Below, piece by piece: positions 33,454-43,487 of a stretch of DNA of 64,000 nucleotides. Source of the DNA: JAJFFW01 sp965263375 (lineage in GTDB: Bacteria > Pseudomonadota > Alphaproteobacteria > Caulobacterales > Parvularculaceae); NCBI GenBank assembly GCA_965263375.1, contig OZ253669.1, forward strand, positions 186,001 through 250,000, in the 5' to 3' direction. The notes beneath the pieces were generated by a model, which was not told the DNA's origin, did not search any database, and saw nothing but the letters and a program-made list of their open reading frames with translations. Positions within the stretch are counted from its first letter, which is position 1. Each line of letters opens with the position of its first letter. The position numbers were made by a program, and so were the translations under genes.

Positions 33454-36255
33454 TTGCAAACCCCTTTTGGGTGTCCGTTTTTGAAAGATTTCGATTTGTC
33501 GGGACTTAATAAACCAGAAGCCGATTTAACTGCGTCGCTTGCCAGTGACGAAGAGGCCAGTTTAGAGGGGCGCGCTGAAAAAGTTGCGCATAAAATTGCG
33601 GTGATTGATGAGGCGAAGGATGAAATTCTTTCGGTGATGGAAACCGCGCGCCAAGAAGCAGAATCTGTAGAAGAAACCGTATCTGTTGAACCCAAAGACA
33701 GTGGGCATGACGAAGCGCCCCTTCGCGGCGACGGCAGTTGGCTTCGGTTCTTGTCTTTGCTGCTTGTGTGGACTGGGCTCGCCCTTGCCCTCGCGGCGGC
33801 CGCGGCGACGGTTTTATCGCCAGAAGGATCAGCGAGCGCCGGTTGGGCCTTAATTGCGGGCGCCAGTATAATTTTCGCTCTTTTCATTGGCGCTGGGGCT
33901 TTAAGGCTATTTTCTCCATTATTGGTAGCGAGTACTTTGTTGCGTCAAGCCGCTGGCGATCGGCCGGCGCGCGCGGGCCAACTTGCTGGCGCCGATACGC
34001 TTTCAGCTTTGAAAATTGCTGAGAAAATTCTTGATACAGACCGTGAGGCGCGATTGATAACCCGCGCCAATGGGGTCGTGCTCTATGCGAATGCTGCGTA
34101 TCAGGCGCTCGCTAAGGAAGCGGGCGTTCGCGGTCTCGCTGGCTTGCCGCCACGGATTGACCGTCTTTTTGCTGGTCAAGGGGCGGAGGCGACAAAACTC
34201 TTTCGCTTATGCCGTGCTGCGTCTACGGGGCAAGCGGCGAGTGAGACAGTTTCACAGTTAATTGGGCTAAGCGGCGGCGGTGTGCGGCGCCGGTTTGAGG
34301 TGTCGTTGATGCCGTTAGCGGGGGCGTCTGACTACATTTCTTGGCGGGTGTGTGAACTCCCCGAAGAAGAAGAACAGCAAGATGCGCTGGCGGCGGCTTA
34401 CGCAGATTTTACAGAGCCTGTTTTGGGCTTAGAGCGTTCTGGTCAAATCGCATGGGCGAATGCGGCGATGCGCGGTCAATTCGGGGTGTCGCGCGGCGCT
34501 CTCCATCATATCGATGACGTGGTCTTAGGGGAAAGTGCTGCGTTGATTTCCGCCCTTTGGCGTGCGGATCAAGATCCGGTGACAGCGCGCATTCGCCAAG
34601 TGGGCGGTGATCCTGTGGATGCTGTTTTCCGGGGCTTTCGCCGCGGCGGGGTTGGTGAGGGCTTTGTTTGTGTCGCATTAGAGCGCGCACGCGATGAAGG
34701 GGTGGAAGAAGAAGTATCTGTCGGCGGGGAAGTTCGCGATGCGCCGTTCGGTGTAGCCGTCATAGAAGGCGAGATTGGCCGCGACGCCCGTATTGCAGAG
34801 GCCAACAAAGCGTTTACGGATGTTTTTGGCGGCGGCAAAAAAAATGCGCCGCTCGCGAAATGCTTACCGGCTCAGGCCCTTGAGGACCTTGCCGCTGAAA
34901 TTAAACGTAAAGCCAACGCGGGCGGCAGCCCCCGCGCGATTGAAGCCGTGATCGGCGAAGGCGCGTCTGCGGATCACTATGCGTTTTTTGCGCGTCCGGT
35001 TAAGCGGCGCCGCGGTTCCTATGGCGTTCGGCGCACGCTGCTCTACTCAGTTGATATTACGGACCGGAAACGAATGGAGCAAGATTACGCCCAAGATCAA
35101 AAATTGAAGGCGATTGGTCATGTTGCTGGCGGCGTCGCCCACGACTTCAACAATTTATTGCAAGTTATCTTGGGTAATTGCGAGCATCTGATGCTGCGGC
35201 ATCCGGCGGGCGACCCGGCCTATCAAGAATTGGTGTTGATCCGCGAAAATGCACAGCGCGCTGCTAATTTGACAAAACAATTGCTTGCCTATTCGCGTAA
35301 GCAAACACTGACCCGTAAAGTTCAATCGATCACAGATATTCTGCTTGATTTTTCACGCTTTCTTAATCGGGCGGTGGGCGAAAAGGTAAAGCTAAACCTT
35401 GTTAACGGGCGGGGGCTTCCCTCCATTAAAGTTGATCGCAATCAGCTTGAAACTGCGATTATGAACCTTGCGGTCAATGCCCGTGATGCGATGGCGCCGG
35501 ATGGCGGTATGCTGACAATAAAGACGCAATTTATTGACGCTGCTGCGGCGCGTAATTCGAATGTGACGGGCCTAGACGGTGTTGATCATGTTTTGATCGA
35601 GGTGAGCGATACTGGTCCTGGCGTGCCGCAAGAAATCGCCGATAAAATTTTTGATCCTTTCTTTACTACAAAAGAAGAAGGCAAAGGCACCGGACTTGGG
35701 CTTTCCACTGTACACGGTGTTATTGGACAGATGGGCGGCACAATAGCGCTTGATAATTTACAAGAGGGCGGCGCACGGTTCCGTATATATTTGCCCGCGG
35801 CCGCGCAAGATGATGAAGATGACGAACCAGTGCTTGCCCCGCCTCCTGTGGCCGCCGACTATACGGGCAGTGGGCGAATTTTAGTGGTTGAAGACGAAGA
35901 TCCGGTTCGCGCCTTTGTTGTGGCCGCCCTAGAGCGCAGCGGTTATGACGTCACTTCCGTCGGTGACGGTGTTGATGCGCTTGAGCTTTTACAAGAAGAA
36001 GATGACGACTTTGACCTCTTGATCTCAGACATCATGATGCCGGAAGTGGACGGGCCCACCCTTGTAGAGCGCGCGCGCGCGGAATGTGATTTTAAAGCTG
36101 CGGTCATTTTCATGTCTGGGTACGCTGAAACAGCCGTGCGCGAGCAGCTCGATAAGATTGATGATGCTGGGTATTTGCAAAAACCGTTTCCAATGGCGGC
36201 GCTCGGCGCGCAGGTAAAAGCAAGCCTAGAGGCGCATGCAGCGGCCAAGTCTTAA
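33454..36255 (+). CDS. cckA: Cell-cycle hybrid histidine kinase CckA
   Basis: A 933-residue membrane kinase of the CckA–ChpT–CtrA phosphorelay that controls the alphaproteobacterial cell cycle. Two membrane helices (about 90-165) precede PAS-like regions (about 190-530). The HisKA box is GHVAGGVAHDFNNLL, which is CckA-specific. The ATPase N-box is NLAVNARDAM, with D-T-G-P-G-V and G-K-G-T-G-L-G-L-S-T-V after it. A C-terminal receiver has its phosphoacceptor in LISDIMMPEVDG. The open frame begins with a TTG; the true start is unclear and may lie a few codons downstream (TTG at 33481). chpT and ctrA are not in the window. Confidence 0.9.
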   Translation: MQTPFGCPFLKDFDLSGLNKPEADLTASLASDEEASLEGRAEKVAHKIAVIDEAKDEILSVMETARQEAESVEETVSVEPKDSGHDEAPLRGDGSWLRFLSLLLVWTGLALALAAAAATVLSPEGSASAGWALIAGASIIFALFIGAGALRLFSPLLVASTLLRQAAGDRPARAGQLAGADTLSALKIAEKILDTDREARLITRANGVVLYANAAYQALAKEAGVRGLAGLPPRIDRLFAGQGAEATKLFRLCRAASTGQAASETVSQLIGLSGGGVRRRFEVSLMPLAGASDYISWRVCELPEEEEQQDALAAAYADFTEPVLGLERSGQIAWANAAMRGQFGVSRGALHHIDDVVLGESAALISALWRADQDPVTARIRQVGGDPVDAVFRGFRRGGVGEGFVCVALERARDEGVEEEVSVGGEVRDAPFGVAVIEGEIGRDARIAEANKAFTDVFGGGKKNAPLAKCLPAQALEDLAAEIKRKANAGGSPRAIEAVIGEGASADHYAFFARPVKRRRGSYGVRRTLLYSVDITDRKRMEQDYAQDQKLKAIGHVAGGVAHDFNNLLQVILGNCEHLMLRHPAGDPAYQELVLIRENAQRAANLTKQLLAYSRKQTLTRKVQSITDILLDFSRFLNRAVGEKVKLNLVNGRGLPSIKVDRNQLETAIMNLAVNARDAMAPDGGMLTIKTQFIDAAAARNSNVTGLDGVDHVLIEVSDTGPGVPQEIADKIFDPFFTTKEEGKGTGLGLSTVHGVIGQMGGTIALDNLQEGGARFRIYLPAAAQDDEDDEPVLAPPPVAADYTGSGRILVVEDEDPVRAFVVAALERSGYDVTSVGDGVDALELLQEEDDDFDLLISDIMMPEVDGPTLVERARAECDFKAAVIFMSGYAETAVREQLDKIDDAGYLQKPFPMAALGAQVKASLEAHAAAKS

Positions 36256-36394
36256 TGAATGATTAACGCATGACGGGCGAGTGATTAGGGGCAATCCCCT
36301 TTAGGCTGTTGAAAAAGCTACTTTCAACTGACTAACCTTTACTAGTCTGAAACAAATATGCGCTTAAACTTAACATTCCAAGGGTCGGAATTGT

Positions 36395-38221
36395 ATGTTA
36401 CGTCGGGTGCTGCTTCGCTACGAGGAATTTTTGAGAATTGACAGCGACGGACCAACAAGTGATTTGGTTCGTGCACGATCAGTTTATGCATTTGGTTGGA
36501 CCTTTGTTCTAATACAGCTATTTAACCTCGTATCCATGACCCACTCTTTTGGTGCATGGTCGCGTTATCATGTCATCACTGTTTGTGCGATGGTGACGGT
36601 GCTCGCTGCGGTTCATTCAATTCGATATGTTCAGAATTTTAACCTGTTTACTGGGTTGTTGTTTGTGGTCTTGCTGGGCGGCGTCACCGCGACGGCGATT
36701 CCATCTGGTTCGGGCGTGAATACGTCATTACTGCCGTATATCGTCATTACACCAATGATATGTGGGTTTATTAGCGGTTGGCGTATGGCGCTGATTGGCT
36801 GTGCTTGTTGTGTGCTCTTGATCTGGTCATTATTTGGCGTTTCAATGAATGCGCTTGAGGATAATCTTTTATCTTTGCCGGCGCAAAATTTGGAGCGTGC
36901 ATGGCAAGCAACTTATGCTGTTATCCTAGCGACTGTCATGGGGTGCGCATTTGCAGCGACTATATTCCACGCCTTTGGGAAACTTGAGCGCACAGCCGAA
37001 CGCGCACGCAGGGCGGAAGCGGCGAAAGCGCGTTTCTTAGCGAATATGAGCCATGAGCTACGTACGCCGTTAAACGGTGTTCTTGGCCTGACGCAATCAA
37101 TGCGTTCAACCCCTCTTAATGAAGAACAGCGCCATGTTGTTAATACAATCGAAAAATCTGGCGATGCATTGCTTGCGATATTAAACGATATTCTGGATCT
37201 ATCAAAGATTGACGCTGGTCGTGTGGAAATTACGGAACATGAATATTGTATCCGTAAGCTTACAAATGATGTTCTTGATACCTGGCGGGAAACTGCCCGT
37301 GAAAAAGGCTTGTTGCTGAGCGCCAATATCGATGGGGGTCTTCCACCATATCTCCTAGGCGATGACATTCGCATACGCCAAATTATGACAAACTTAGTGT
37401 CGAATGCGCTTAAATTTACCGAAAATGGAGGGGTTACGGTACGTATTGGCCAAGAAGGCGGAGCGGATGACCATTGGCTTTTAATTAAGGTTACAGATTC
37501 AGGACCGGGGATAGCGCCGGAGGCTCTAACGAAAATTTTTGAGCCATTTGAACAGGGTGATCCCAACACAACGCGCAAATATGGCGGCACGGGACTTGGC
37601 CTTTCTATATGCCGTAATCTTACAAATTTAATGGGCGGCGACTTGAGTGTATCGTCTGAGCTGGGGTATGGGGCCGCTTTTGAGATACGTTTGCCGCTAC
37701 GGGCGGTGCTGACCAGCGGGTCTGATCAACCATCAGCAGATACGAGTGAACTTCCCTCCTTAGAAGGAATAAATGTTCTTATCGTTGAAGATAATACGGT
37801 AAACCAAATGGTGGTCCAGCGTTTGCTAAAGGGACTTGGCGCTGACTATGACAGCGTTGAGAACGGAAAAGAAGCTATTGAACGCCTGACTGAGAACGTA
37901 AGTAGTTTCGATGTGGTGTTGATGGATAAGCATATGCCGGTGATGGACGGGGTTGAAGCGACGGGTCGCCTTCGGGCGATGGAAGGCGCCTTTGCCACAC
38001 TCCCGATTATCGCATGTACGGCTGATGCGATGTCTGGTGAAGCGGAACAATTGTTGGCGGTTGGGTTTACCGGCTTTATCACAAAGCCAATTCGCCGCGA
38101 GATCTTAGCGAGAGAAATTTTTTCGGCGACGCTTGGGAAGAATTTTGGGCAACGCGCTGTAAAAGATGCTGCGCCATCATTTGTACAGCAGACATCGCAA
38201 AGCCAAAAATTGTCCGCCTAA
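36395..38221 (+). CDS. Hybrid sensor histidine kinase with multi-pass N-terminus
   Basis: A 608-residue kinase. The first about 200 residues hold six hydrophobic segments with no recognised extracellular domain, so it may sense within the membrane. A coiled linker (ERTAERARRAEAAKARFLAN) leads to the HisKA box MSHELRTPLNGVLG. The ATPase boxes are NLVSNALKFTENGG, D-S-G-P-G-I and K-Y-G-G-T-G-L-G-L-S. A C-terminal receiver (LIVEDNTVNQMVVQRLL; phosphoacceptor in LMDKHMPVMDG) follows. This architecture is like DivL/PleC-neighbour hybrids, but its output is unknown. It follows cckA by 140 bases and may be transcribed separately. Confidence 0.9.
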   Translation: MLRRVLLRYEEFLRIDSDGPTSDLVRARSVYAFGWTFVLIQLFNLVSMTHSFGAWSRYHVITVCAMVTVLAAVHSIRYVQNFNLFTGLLFVVLLGGVTATAIPSGSGVNTSLLPYIVITPMICGFISGWRMALIGCACCVLLIWSLFGVSMNALEDNLLSLPAQNLERAWQATYAVILATVMGCAFAATIFHAFGKLERTAERARRAEAAKARFLANMSHELRTPLNGVLGLTQSMRSTPLNEEQRHVVNTIEKSGDALLAILNDILDLSKIDAGRVEITEHEYCIRKLTNDVLDTWRETAREKGLLLSANIDGGLPPYLLGDDIRIRQIMTNLVSNALKFTENGGVTVRIGQEGGADDHWLLIKVTDSGPGIAPEALTKIFEPFEQGDPNTTRKYGGTGLGLSICRNLTNLMGGDLSVSSELGYGAAFEIRLPLRAVLTSGSDQPSADTSELPSLEGINVLIVEDNTVNQMVVQRLLKGLGADYDSVENGKEAIERLTENVSSFDVVLMDKHMPVMDGVEATGRLRAMEGAFATLPIIACTADAMSGEAEQLLAVGFTGFITKPIRREILAREIFSATLGKNFGQRAVKDAAPSFVQQTSQSQKLSA

Positions 38222-38408
38222 TCGATTTCACACTTACCATAAAGTTTTATCTGCACTTAAGGAAGTTGTCAGGATTGCGCATCACCATTGTGCTTTTCAG
38301 GTTAGTTGGACGCCAAAGCGATACATTAGTCTTTAAGCGCATTAATTAGACAGTGAGGGATTTATAAGGAATTGAGCAATCCGCAGGCTTGCTGTATAAG
38401 CTTACACC

Positions 38409-39482
38409 ATGACCTTACTCATTATATTTCTTGCGCTGGCGATTGGCGTTTCCTTTTTTTGCTCGATTGCTGAGGCTGTCTTGCTTTCTGTTCGTCCATC
38501 CTATGTTACAGCGCTGGAACTGAACGGAAAAAACGGGGCGCAAACGCTTTCAAAGCTCCGCGAAAATCTCGATCGGCCGCTTGCTGCGATCCTGACCGCG
38601 AACACCATCGCCCACACGGTCGGTGCGGCGGGCGTGGGCGCTCAAACGGCGGTCGTCTTTGGCAGTGAATATTTGGGTGTTGCATCTGCAATTTTGACGC
38701 TTTTGGTTCTTGTGCTTTCCGAGATTATCCCCAAGACGCTGGGCGCGACCCACTGGCAAAGCTTGGCGCCCACTTTTGGCGTTCTTATTTTATGGTTGAC
38801 CCGGGCGCTTTACCCAATTGTGTTCGTGTCTGAGCGGCTGACGCGTGTCTTATCTGGCGCGGGCGCGAAAAAAGGCGCCTTCAGCCGTGAAGAGATGCAG
38901 GCCATGGCTGATATTGGCTCGCGCGAGGGGACGTTGAATAATCGGGAACATAAAATCATCAACAATTTGATGAAGCTGACGCGTGTATCTGTACGCGATA
39001 TTATGACGCCGCGCCCTGTCGTATTTTCTGTATCAGGACAATTAAAGGTGAAAGATTTCTTCATCGAGCATGCTGAAAAGCCATTTTCAAGAATTCCCCT
39101 TCAAGCCGATACGTCGGATGATATTTCTTTTTATGTCCTTAAAACCGATTTGCTTGTTGCTCAGGCAAAGGATGAATTTGACAAACGCCTTGATGAATTT
39201 AAGCGCCAGTTTTTAATCCTACCCGATGTCGTCACAGCCTCTGACGCCTTTGACCGGCTTGTTCAGGATAAAAGCCACATCGCCCTCGTGGTTGATGAAT
39301 ATGGCAGTATGCAGGGTGTCGTGACACTGGAGGATGTGTTTGAAACGTTGGTCGGCCTTGAAATTACCGATGAGCTTGACAAGGTCGAAGATATGCAAGT
39401 CCTTGCGCAAAAACGCTGGCGCGAACGCATGATCGCAATGGGCGTTGACCCTGATAGCGCGGAGTGGAACGTCTCCTCTTAG
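38409..39482 (+). CDS. CNNM/CorC-family membrane protein (DUF21 + CBS pair)
   Basis: A 357-residue protein. An N-terminal DUF21 transmembrane domain (about 1-175) contains SFFCSIAEAVLLSVRPSYV and VLSEIIPKTLGA. A CBS pair (about 195-335) follows, with MTPRPVVFSVS and VVDEYGSMQGVVTLEDVFE. Members are linked to Mg/Co or other cation efflux and resistance. The C-terminal CorC_HlyC transporter-associated domain found in many members is absent, so this is the short form. It has its own promoter region of 187 bases after the hybrid kinase. Confidence 0.88.
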   Translation: MTLLIIFLALAIGVSFFCSIAEAVLLSVRPSYVTALELNGKNGAQTLSKLRENLDRPLAAILTANTIAHTVGAAGVGAQTAVVFGSEYLGVASAILTLLVLVLSEIIPKTLGATHWQSLAPTFGVLILWLTRALYPIVFVSERLTRVLSGAGAKKGAFSREEMQAMADIGSREGTLNNREHKIINNLMKLTRVSVRDIMTPRPVVFSVSGQLKVKDFFIEHAEKPFSRIPLQADTSDDISFYVLKTDLLVAQAKDEFDKRLDEFKRQFLILPDVVTASDAFDRLVQDKSHIALVVDEYGSMQGVVTLEDVFETLVGLEITDELDKVEDMQVLAQKRWRERMIAMGVDPDSAEWNVSS

Positions 39483-39491
39483 GGGCGGTGT

Positions 39492-39851
39492 TTAAAATAT
39501 CCGCGTAAATCTAAGTTCGGACTGATGGCGCGAAAAATCATGGATATTGATGTTGGAAAAATTCCGCGTATATCCATAGGTAACAATCGGCGCCCATCCC
39601 CATAAGGACCATTTTCGGTTTGATAGTGATAACGCTGCGCCAACGCGTTCATCTTTTCTTGTGTTTGCAAATAACGGGTTCTCATCATCGAAGCGCTTTA
39701 ACCCTGCGTTGGGGATAATCTCCAAAAGAACGCCGCCTGAAAACTCCTGCGCGTACGATAAACGTATTGCTAATACACTTAGTATTGGATTGTTTTGCTG
39801 GAGATTAAGCCAGGATCGGAAAATGAGCGTAAGCTTGTATGACGATGTGTC
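39492..39851 (-). pseudogene. C-terminal remnant of a Slam-like outer-membrane barrel protein
   Basis: A 119-codon open stretch with no plausible start (a stop lies just before 39851). It encodes alternating strands: LAIRLSYAQEFSGGVLLEII, then FDDENPLFANTRKDERVGAA, WAPIVTYGYTRNFSNINIHD, and the end SRHQSELRFTRIF. The N-P-L-F-x-x-x-R-x-D-x-R and Y-T-R-N-x-S-N-I patterns and a C-terminal Phe resemble the last strands of the Slam/DUF560 barrel, which exports surface lipoproteins. The N-terminal TPR part and most of the barrel are missing, so the gene is probably dead. It is identified by eye. Confidence 0.55.
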
Positions 39852-39958
39852 TCAACCCGGCCGCTAAGTCATAAAAAGACCGGCGGCTCCGCGTTTACTT
39901 TTACCCACCCGATTACCTCCCTCTTCTGCCTGATCGCGAACCGGCCTAGTTTTATGCC

Positions 39959-40678
39959 ATGCGTGAGATTGTATTCGACTTAGAAACCACCGGGTTCCAG
40001 TTCGCTGAAGGGCACCGGATTGTAGAGATTGGCGCGGTGGAGATGATGCGCGGCGCTGTCACCGGCCGAAATTTCCACACTTACGTCAATCCACAGCGGG
40101 ATGTGCCGGAAGGCGCGTTTAAAGTGCACGGGCTGTCGACCGAGTTTTTAAGCGATAAAGAAATCTTCACCCACCCGGATGTCGCCGAAGCATTTTTGGA
40201 CTTTGTCGGGGATGCAACGCTTGTCGCCCATAATGGGATTGCGTTTGACTTGCCGTTTTTAAATGCGGAATTGAAATCAGCCGGGTTGCCCACCCTTGAG
40301 ACCGAGAATATCATCGACACGTTGCATATCGCGCGGCGGAAGTTTCCAGGCTCGCCAGCAAATCTTGATGCGCTCTGCGCGCGTTTTGGCATCAACACCG
40401 ATGAGCGTGAAAAAGACGGCCACGGCGCCCTTTTGGACTCTAAACTGTTGGCGGCGGTGTATATTGAACTAACCGGCGGCCTTCAGGCGGGGCTTGATTT
40501 TGCTGATAAGCAAGGGGGCGGACTGGGCCGCGGAAAGCGTGTGTATAATGCGCGCCAAAGGCCTGCGCCTCTTCCCAGCCTGATGACGGATGAAGAAGCA
40601 AGCGCCCATGCGGCCTTTGTGGAAGAGCTCGGCCCAGAAAGCGTCTGGGCTCAAAGATCTGAAGCGGCGGAGAGCTAA
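39959..40678 (+). CDS. dnaQ: DNA polymerase III epsilon subunit (3'-5' exonuclease)
   Basis: A 239-residue proofreading exonuclease of the replicative polymerase. Exo I is FDLETTGF, with the metal-binding Asp and Glu. Exo II is LVAHNGIAFDLPFL. Exo III contains the His/Asp pair in EKDGHGALLDSKLLA. Length and the C-terminal tail, which contacts the alpha subunit, fit dnaQ. It lies next to secB (convergent, 2 bases apart), the conserved alphaproteobacterial arrangement. Confidence 0.93.
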   Translation: MREIVFDLETTGFQFAEGHRIVEIGAVEMMRGAVTGRNFHTYVNPQRDVPEGAFKVHGLSTEFLSDKEIFTHPDVAEAFLDFVGDATLVAHNGIAFDLPFLNAELKSAGLPTLETENIIDTLHIARRKFPGSPANLDALCARFGINTDEREKDGHGALLDSKLLAAVYIELTGGLQAGLDFADKQGGGLGRGKRVYNARQRPAPLPSLMTDEEASAHAAFVEELGPESVWAQRSEAAES

Positions 40679-40680
40679 AG

Positions 40681-41181
40681 TTAAGCGCTGGCCGCGCCGC
40701 CTGCGTTTTGCTCTTGTGCTTTTCGCTGGTGATAAACGCTCAAGAAATCAATTGGGTCCAACATGACAGGCGGGAAGTTGCCTGACATTGTCGTGTCCGC
40801 AATGATTTGGCGAATAAACGGGAACAACAACCGCGGACACTCCACTAACATAAGCGGCTCCATCTGGTCATTGGGGACGTTTTTGATTTCAAAAACCCCC
40901 GCATATGTTGTTTCGGCCACGAAAGAAACTTGTTCTTTGCGGGTCGCACGGGCGGAAATGGAAAGCTCCACTTCAAACTGGTCATTACCAAGGCCGCGGC
41001 CCGATACGTCCACATTCACTTCAATTGCTGGCGGCTCAGTTGAATCAACAAAGCTTTGCGGCGCGCGAGGATTTTCAAAGGAATGATCCTTTAGGTATTG
41101 CGCCAGAATGCGGAGGCTTGGCTGAGATGCTTGTGGGTTTGGGGCGGCGTTATCGTCCCCGCTTAGTGGTGTATCTGACAT
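40681..41181 (-). CDS. secB: Protein-export chaperone SecB
   Basis: A 166-residue cytosolic chaperone that keeps preproteins unfolded and hands them to SecA. Core blocks are LRILAQYLKDHSFENPRAP, YAGVFEIKNVP and ECPRLLFPFIRQIIADTTMS, then FPPVMLDPIDFLSVY. The start MSDTPLSGDDNAAPN is normal; the frame extends 26 codons upstream without a good site. It is in the usual dnaQ–secB–tim44–mltA–smr block. Confidence 0.93.
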   Translation of the reverse strand: MSDTPLSGDDNAAPNPQASQPSLRILAQYLKDHSFENPRAPQSFVDSTEPPAIEVNVDVSGRGLGNDQFEVELSISARATRKEQVSFVAETTYAGVFEIKNVPNDQMEPLMLVECPRLLFPFIRQIIADTTMSGNFPPVMLDPIDFLSVYHQRKAQEQNAGGAASA

Positions 41182-41444
41182 GGATTGGTTTCCACCTTGG
41201 GCAAGAGTCAATTGATCTTTTAAGTGGTGCGACTTACACGGGCGGGGGCATTCCTGCAACCCAGCAAACTGATTTCGTTCATGGTTTAGCCGGTAAAGCT
41301 AAAAAGAATGCGCCGCGCCTTGTGAACTTGATCAATGGGCGCGCGGCATAAAATCAGCCGTAAAAGGGTGCTTTTGCTGTGTTTCCTTATTATATACCAG
41401 TTTGCCACTAAACTCAGTCTCGATTAAACTAACAACTAGGCATT

Positions 41445-42080
41445 ATGGATCCTGTTTTACTTATTTTTATCGGCCTTGCCGGTTTTGTGATTGTGCGGTT
41501 GATCTCTGTACTCGGTCAGCGCACCGGTCATGAACAACGCACGGATATAGAAGGCTTACAGCGAGCGGCGAACGGCGATCGTTCGAGCGAAGAAACGCTG
41601 GAGCCTGCGGCGGAAATGGCTGAAAAAGCGCCAGCGCCCGTCAGTGAAGCGGCCAAACCGCTTGCGGCGGCGGACCCATCTTTTGACGAGGCTGACTATC
41701 TAGAAGGCGCGCGCTACGCCTATGAGATGATTGTGGAAGCCTTTGCCGCCGGTGAGCTGAAAAGCATTCGCGCTTATTTGGATAAGGCTGTGTATGACGT
41801 CTTTACGCAAGTTGTGGGACAACGGGGCGGCAATAGCGTTGATCTGAAGTTTGTCGGCATTGAAAATGCTGAGATTGCCGAGAGCTATACGAAAGACGAT
41901 ATGCTCTATGCGGTGACGGAGTTTTCCTCAAACCAGATCCGCGCAACGCGGTCAGAGGATGGAACCGTGATCGATGGGGACCCGAACCGCATTGATCTCG
42001 TCAAAGACCGTTGGACCTTTGCAAAACCGATCAATAGCCGCGACCCCAATTGGGTGTTGACCGCAACCGGCGGCGCGTAG
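41445..42080 (+). CDS. Tim44-like domain protein
   Basis: A 211-residue inner-membrane-associated protein. An N-terminal hydrophobic anchor (LIFIGLAGFVIVRLISVLG) is followed by an acidic linker (EETLEPAAEMAEKAP). The Tim44-like domain (about 75-205) reads EGARYAYEMIVEAFAAGELK, VDLKFVGIENAEIAE and V-K-D-R-W-T-F-A-K-P. In mitochondria Tim44 tethers Hsp70 to the import channel. Bacterial relatives (TimA type) are inner-membrane proteins with less defined roles. It lies divergent from secB and 33 bases before mltA. Confidence 0.88.
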   Translation: MDPVLLIFIGLAGFVIVRLISVLGQRTGHEQRTDIEGLQRAANGDRSSEETLEPAAEMAEKAPAPVSEAAKPLAAADPSFDEADYLEGARYAYEMIVEAFAAGELKSIRAYLDKAVYDVFTQVVGQRGGNSVDLKFVGIENAEIAESYTKDDMLYAVTEFSSNQIRATRSEDGTVIDGDPNRIDLVKDRWTFAKPINSRDPNWVLTATGGA

Positions 42081-42113
42081 GAAGTCTGTAGCTGGTTCCT
42101 GGCGGAGGGGTAC

Positions 42114-43487
42114 ATGACGGACCGGCGTTTTTTAAGCGTTGCAATAATTTTTGCGGCCATTGTTGTTTTGTGCGTTTGGAGCGCATTGACCACCCACTCA
42201 ACACAGATTGATGATGTTGACGCCGCTTATGGCCCGCCCCAGTTCGCCTTTGAAAAGACTGTATTCACGGCCCTTAAGGGGTGGGATGATGATGATCATG
42301 CGGCCGCTTTGCCGGTTTTTTTACGTTCATGCGATCGGTTGACAGCGCGCCCAATGACGGCGTCGGCCAATAGTATCGAGGCGCTTGGTGATGCGGCGCA
42401 AACCCCCAGTTTTTCTGGTCGCATCCAAGATTGGGCGCCCGCATGTGAGGGGGCTGCGGCCCTTGTTAATGAATTTAGTGACCAACAGGACGGGTATAAA
42501 AAAGCGGTAAAAGACTTCTTTGAAACCGCGTTTGTTCCCTACAGCATAAAGGCGTTACGCGCGCCTTTACCAGATGGTCCAGCGCAAAGGATGCCGCCGC
42601 TTGCCGCGCCAATGGGGCGTTACACCGGATATTTTGAAACAGTCTATAAAGGGGCCAGACAAAAAACGGCCCCTTATACGGCGCCCGTTTATGCGCGTCC
42701 TGATGATCTTGTGATGGTTGATTTAGGACGTTTTCGCGAAGATCTAGCGGGGCGCAGGATCGCAGGGTCGGTTAAAAACGGCCGCCTTGTCCCCTACCCT
42801 GATCACGCTGCGATTAATGCTGGCGCCCTTGAAGACGGGCGCGGTGAAATTTTAGCGTGGATGGAACCGACCGATTTGCTCTTTATGCAGATCCAAGGGT
42901 CTGGACGTCTTGAATTTGACGACAGCGCCCCCCTTCGGCTTGGTTATGCTGGCCAAAATGGTCATCCTTACACGGCGGTTGGGCGCGTGTTGATCGATAT
43001 GGGTGCGGCCCCGCGCAAGGGAATGAGCATGCAGGTTATTCGTGATTGGCTCGCTGGCGCTGATCCGGCTGATGCGCGGGGTGTGCGCGAGGCGAATGCG
43101 TCTTATGTTTTCTTCCGCGAGCTAACGGATCTAAAAGATCCAGCGCTTGGCCCTTTTGGCGCGGGCGGCGTGCAGTTAACGCCAGGGCGTTCCTTGGCCA
43201 TTGACCGCCGTTTCCATGCTTTGGGCGCGCCGATATGGGTTTCGATCGCCGCAGACGATCAAGAAGAAGGCCGCGCCCTTGATTGGCGACGCTTGATGAT
43301 CGCACAAGATACTGGCGGCGCTATCCGCGGGCCCGTGCGCGGTGATATTTATACTGGTACGGGGCAAAAGGCTGGGGCGCTTGCTGGCGGGCTTAATGCA
43401 ATGGGGACACTGACGGTATTGCTTCCCCGTGCGGCGGCTGATCGTCTTGAAAAATCGCTCAGTCACGATCCTGGCGGCCAACAGTGA
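42114..43487 (+). CDS. mltA: Membrane-bound lytic murein transglycosylase A
   Basis: A 457-residue periplasmic enzyme that cleaves the glycan strands of peptidoglycan to 1,6-anhydro ends. An N-terminal hydrophobic segment (FLSVAIIFAAIVVLCVW) without a lipobox acts as signal or anchor. MltA blocks are GRYTGYFETVYKGAR, LLFMQIQGSGRLEF and RLGYAGQNGHPYTAVGRVL. The C-terminal 3D domain carries the catalytic Asp in MIAQDTGGAIRGPVRGD. It ends in a GTGA overlap with the smr gene. Confidence 0.92.
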   Translation: MTDRRFLSVAIIFAAIVVLCVWSALTTHSTQIDDVDAAYGPPQFAFEKTVFTALKGWDDDDHAAALPVFLRSCDRLTARPMTASANSIEALGDAAQTPSFSGRIQDWAPACEGAAALVNEFSDQQDGYKKAVKDFFETAFVPYSIKALRAPLPDGPAQRMPPLAAPMGRYTGYFETVYKGARQKTAPYTAPVYARPDDLVMVDLGRFREDLAGRRIAGSVKNGRLVPYPDHAAINAGALEDGRGEILAWMEPTDLLFMQIQGSGRLEFDDSAPLRLGYAGQNGHPYTAVGRVLIDMGAAPRKGMSMQVIRDWLAGADPADARGVREANASYVFFRELTDLKDPALGPFGAGGVQLTPGRSLAIDRRFHALGAPIWVSIAADDQEEGRALDWRRLMIAQDTGGAIRGPVRGDIYTGTGQKAGALAGGLNAMGTLTVLLPRAAADRLEKSLSHDPGGQQ

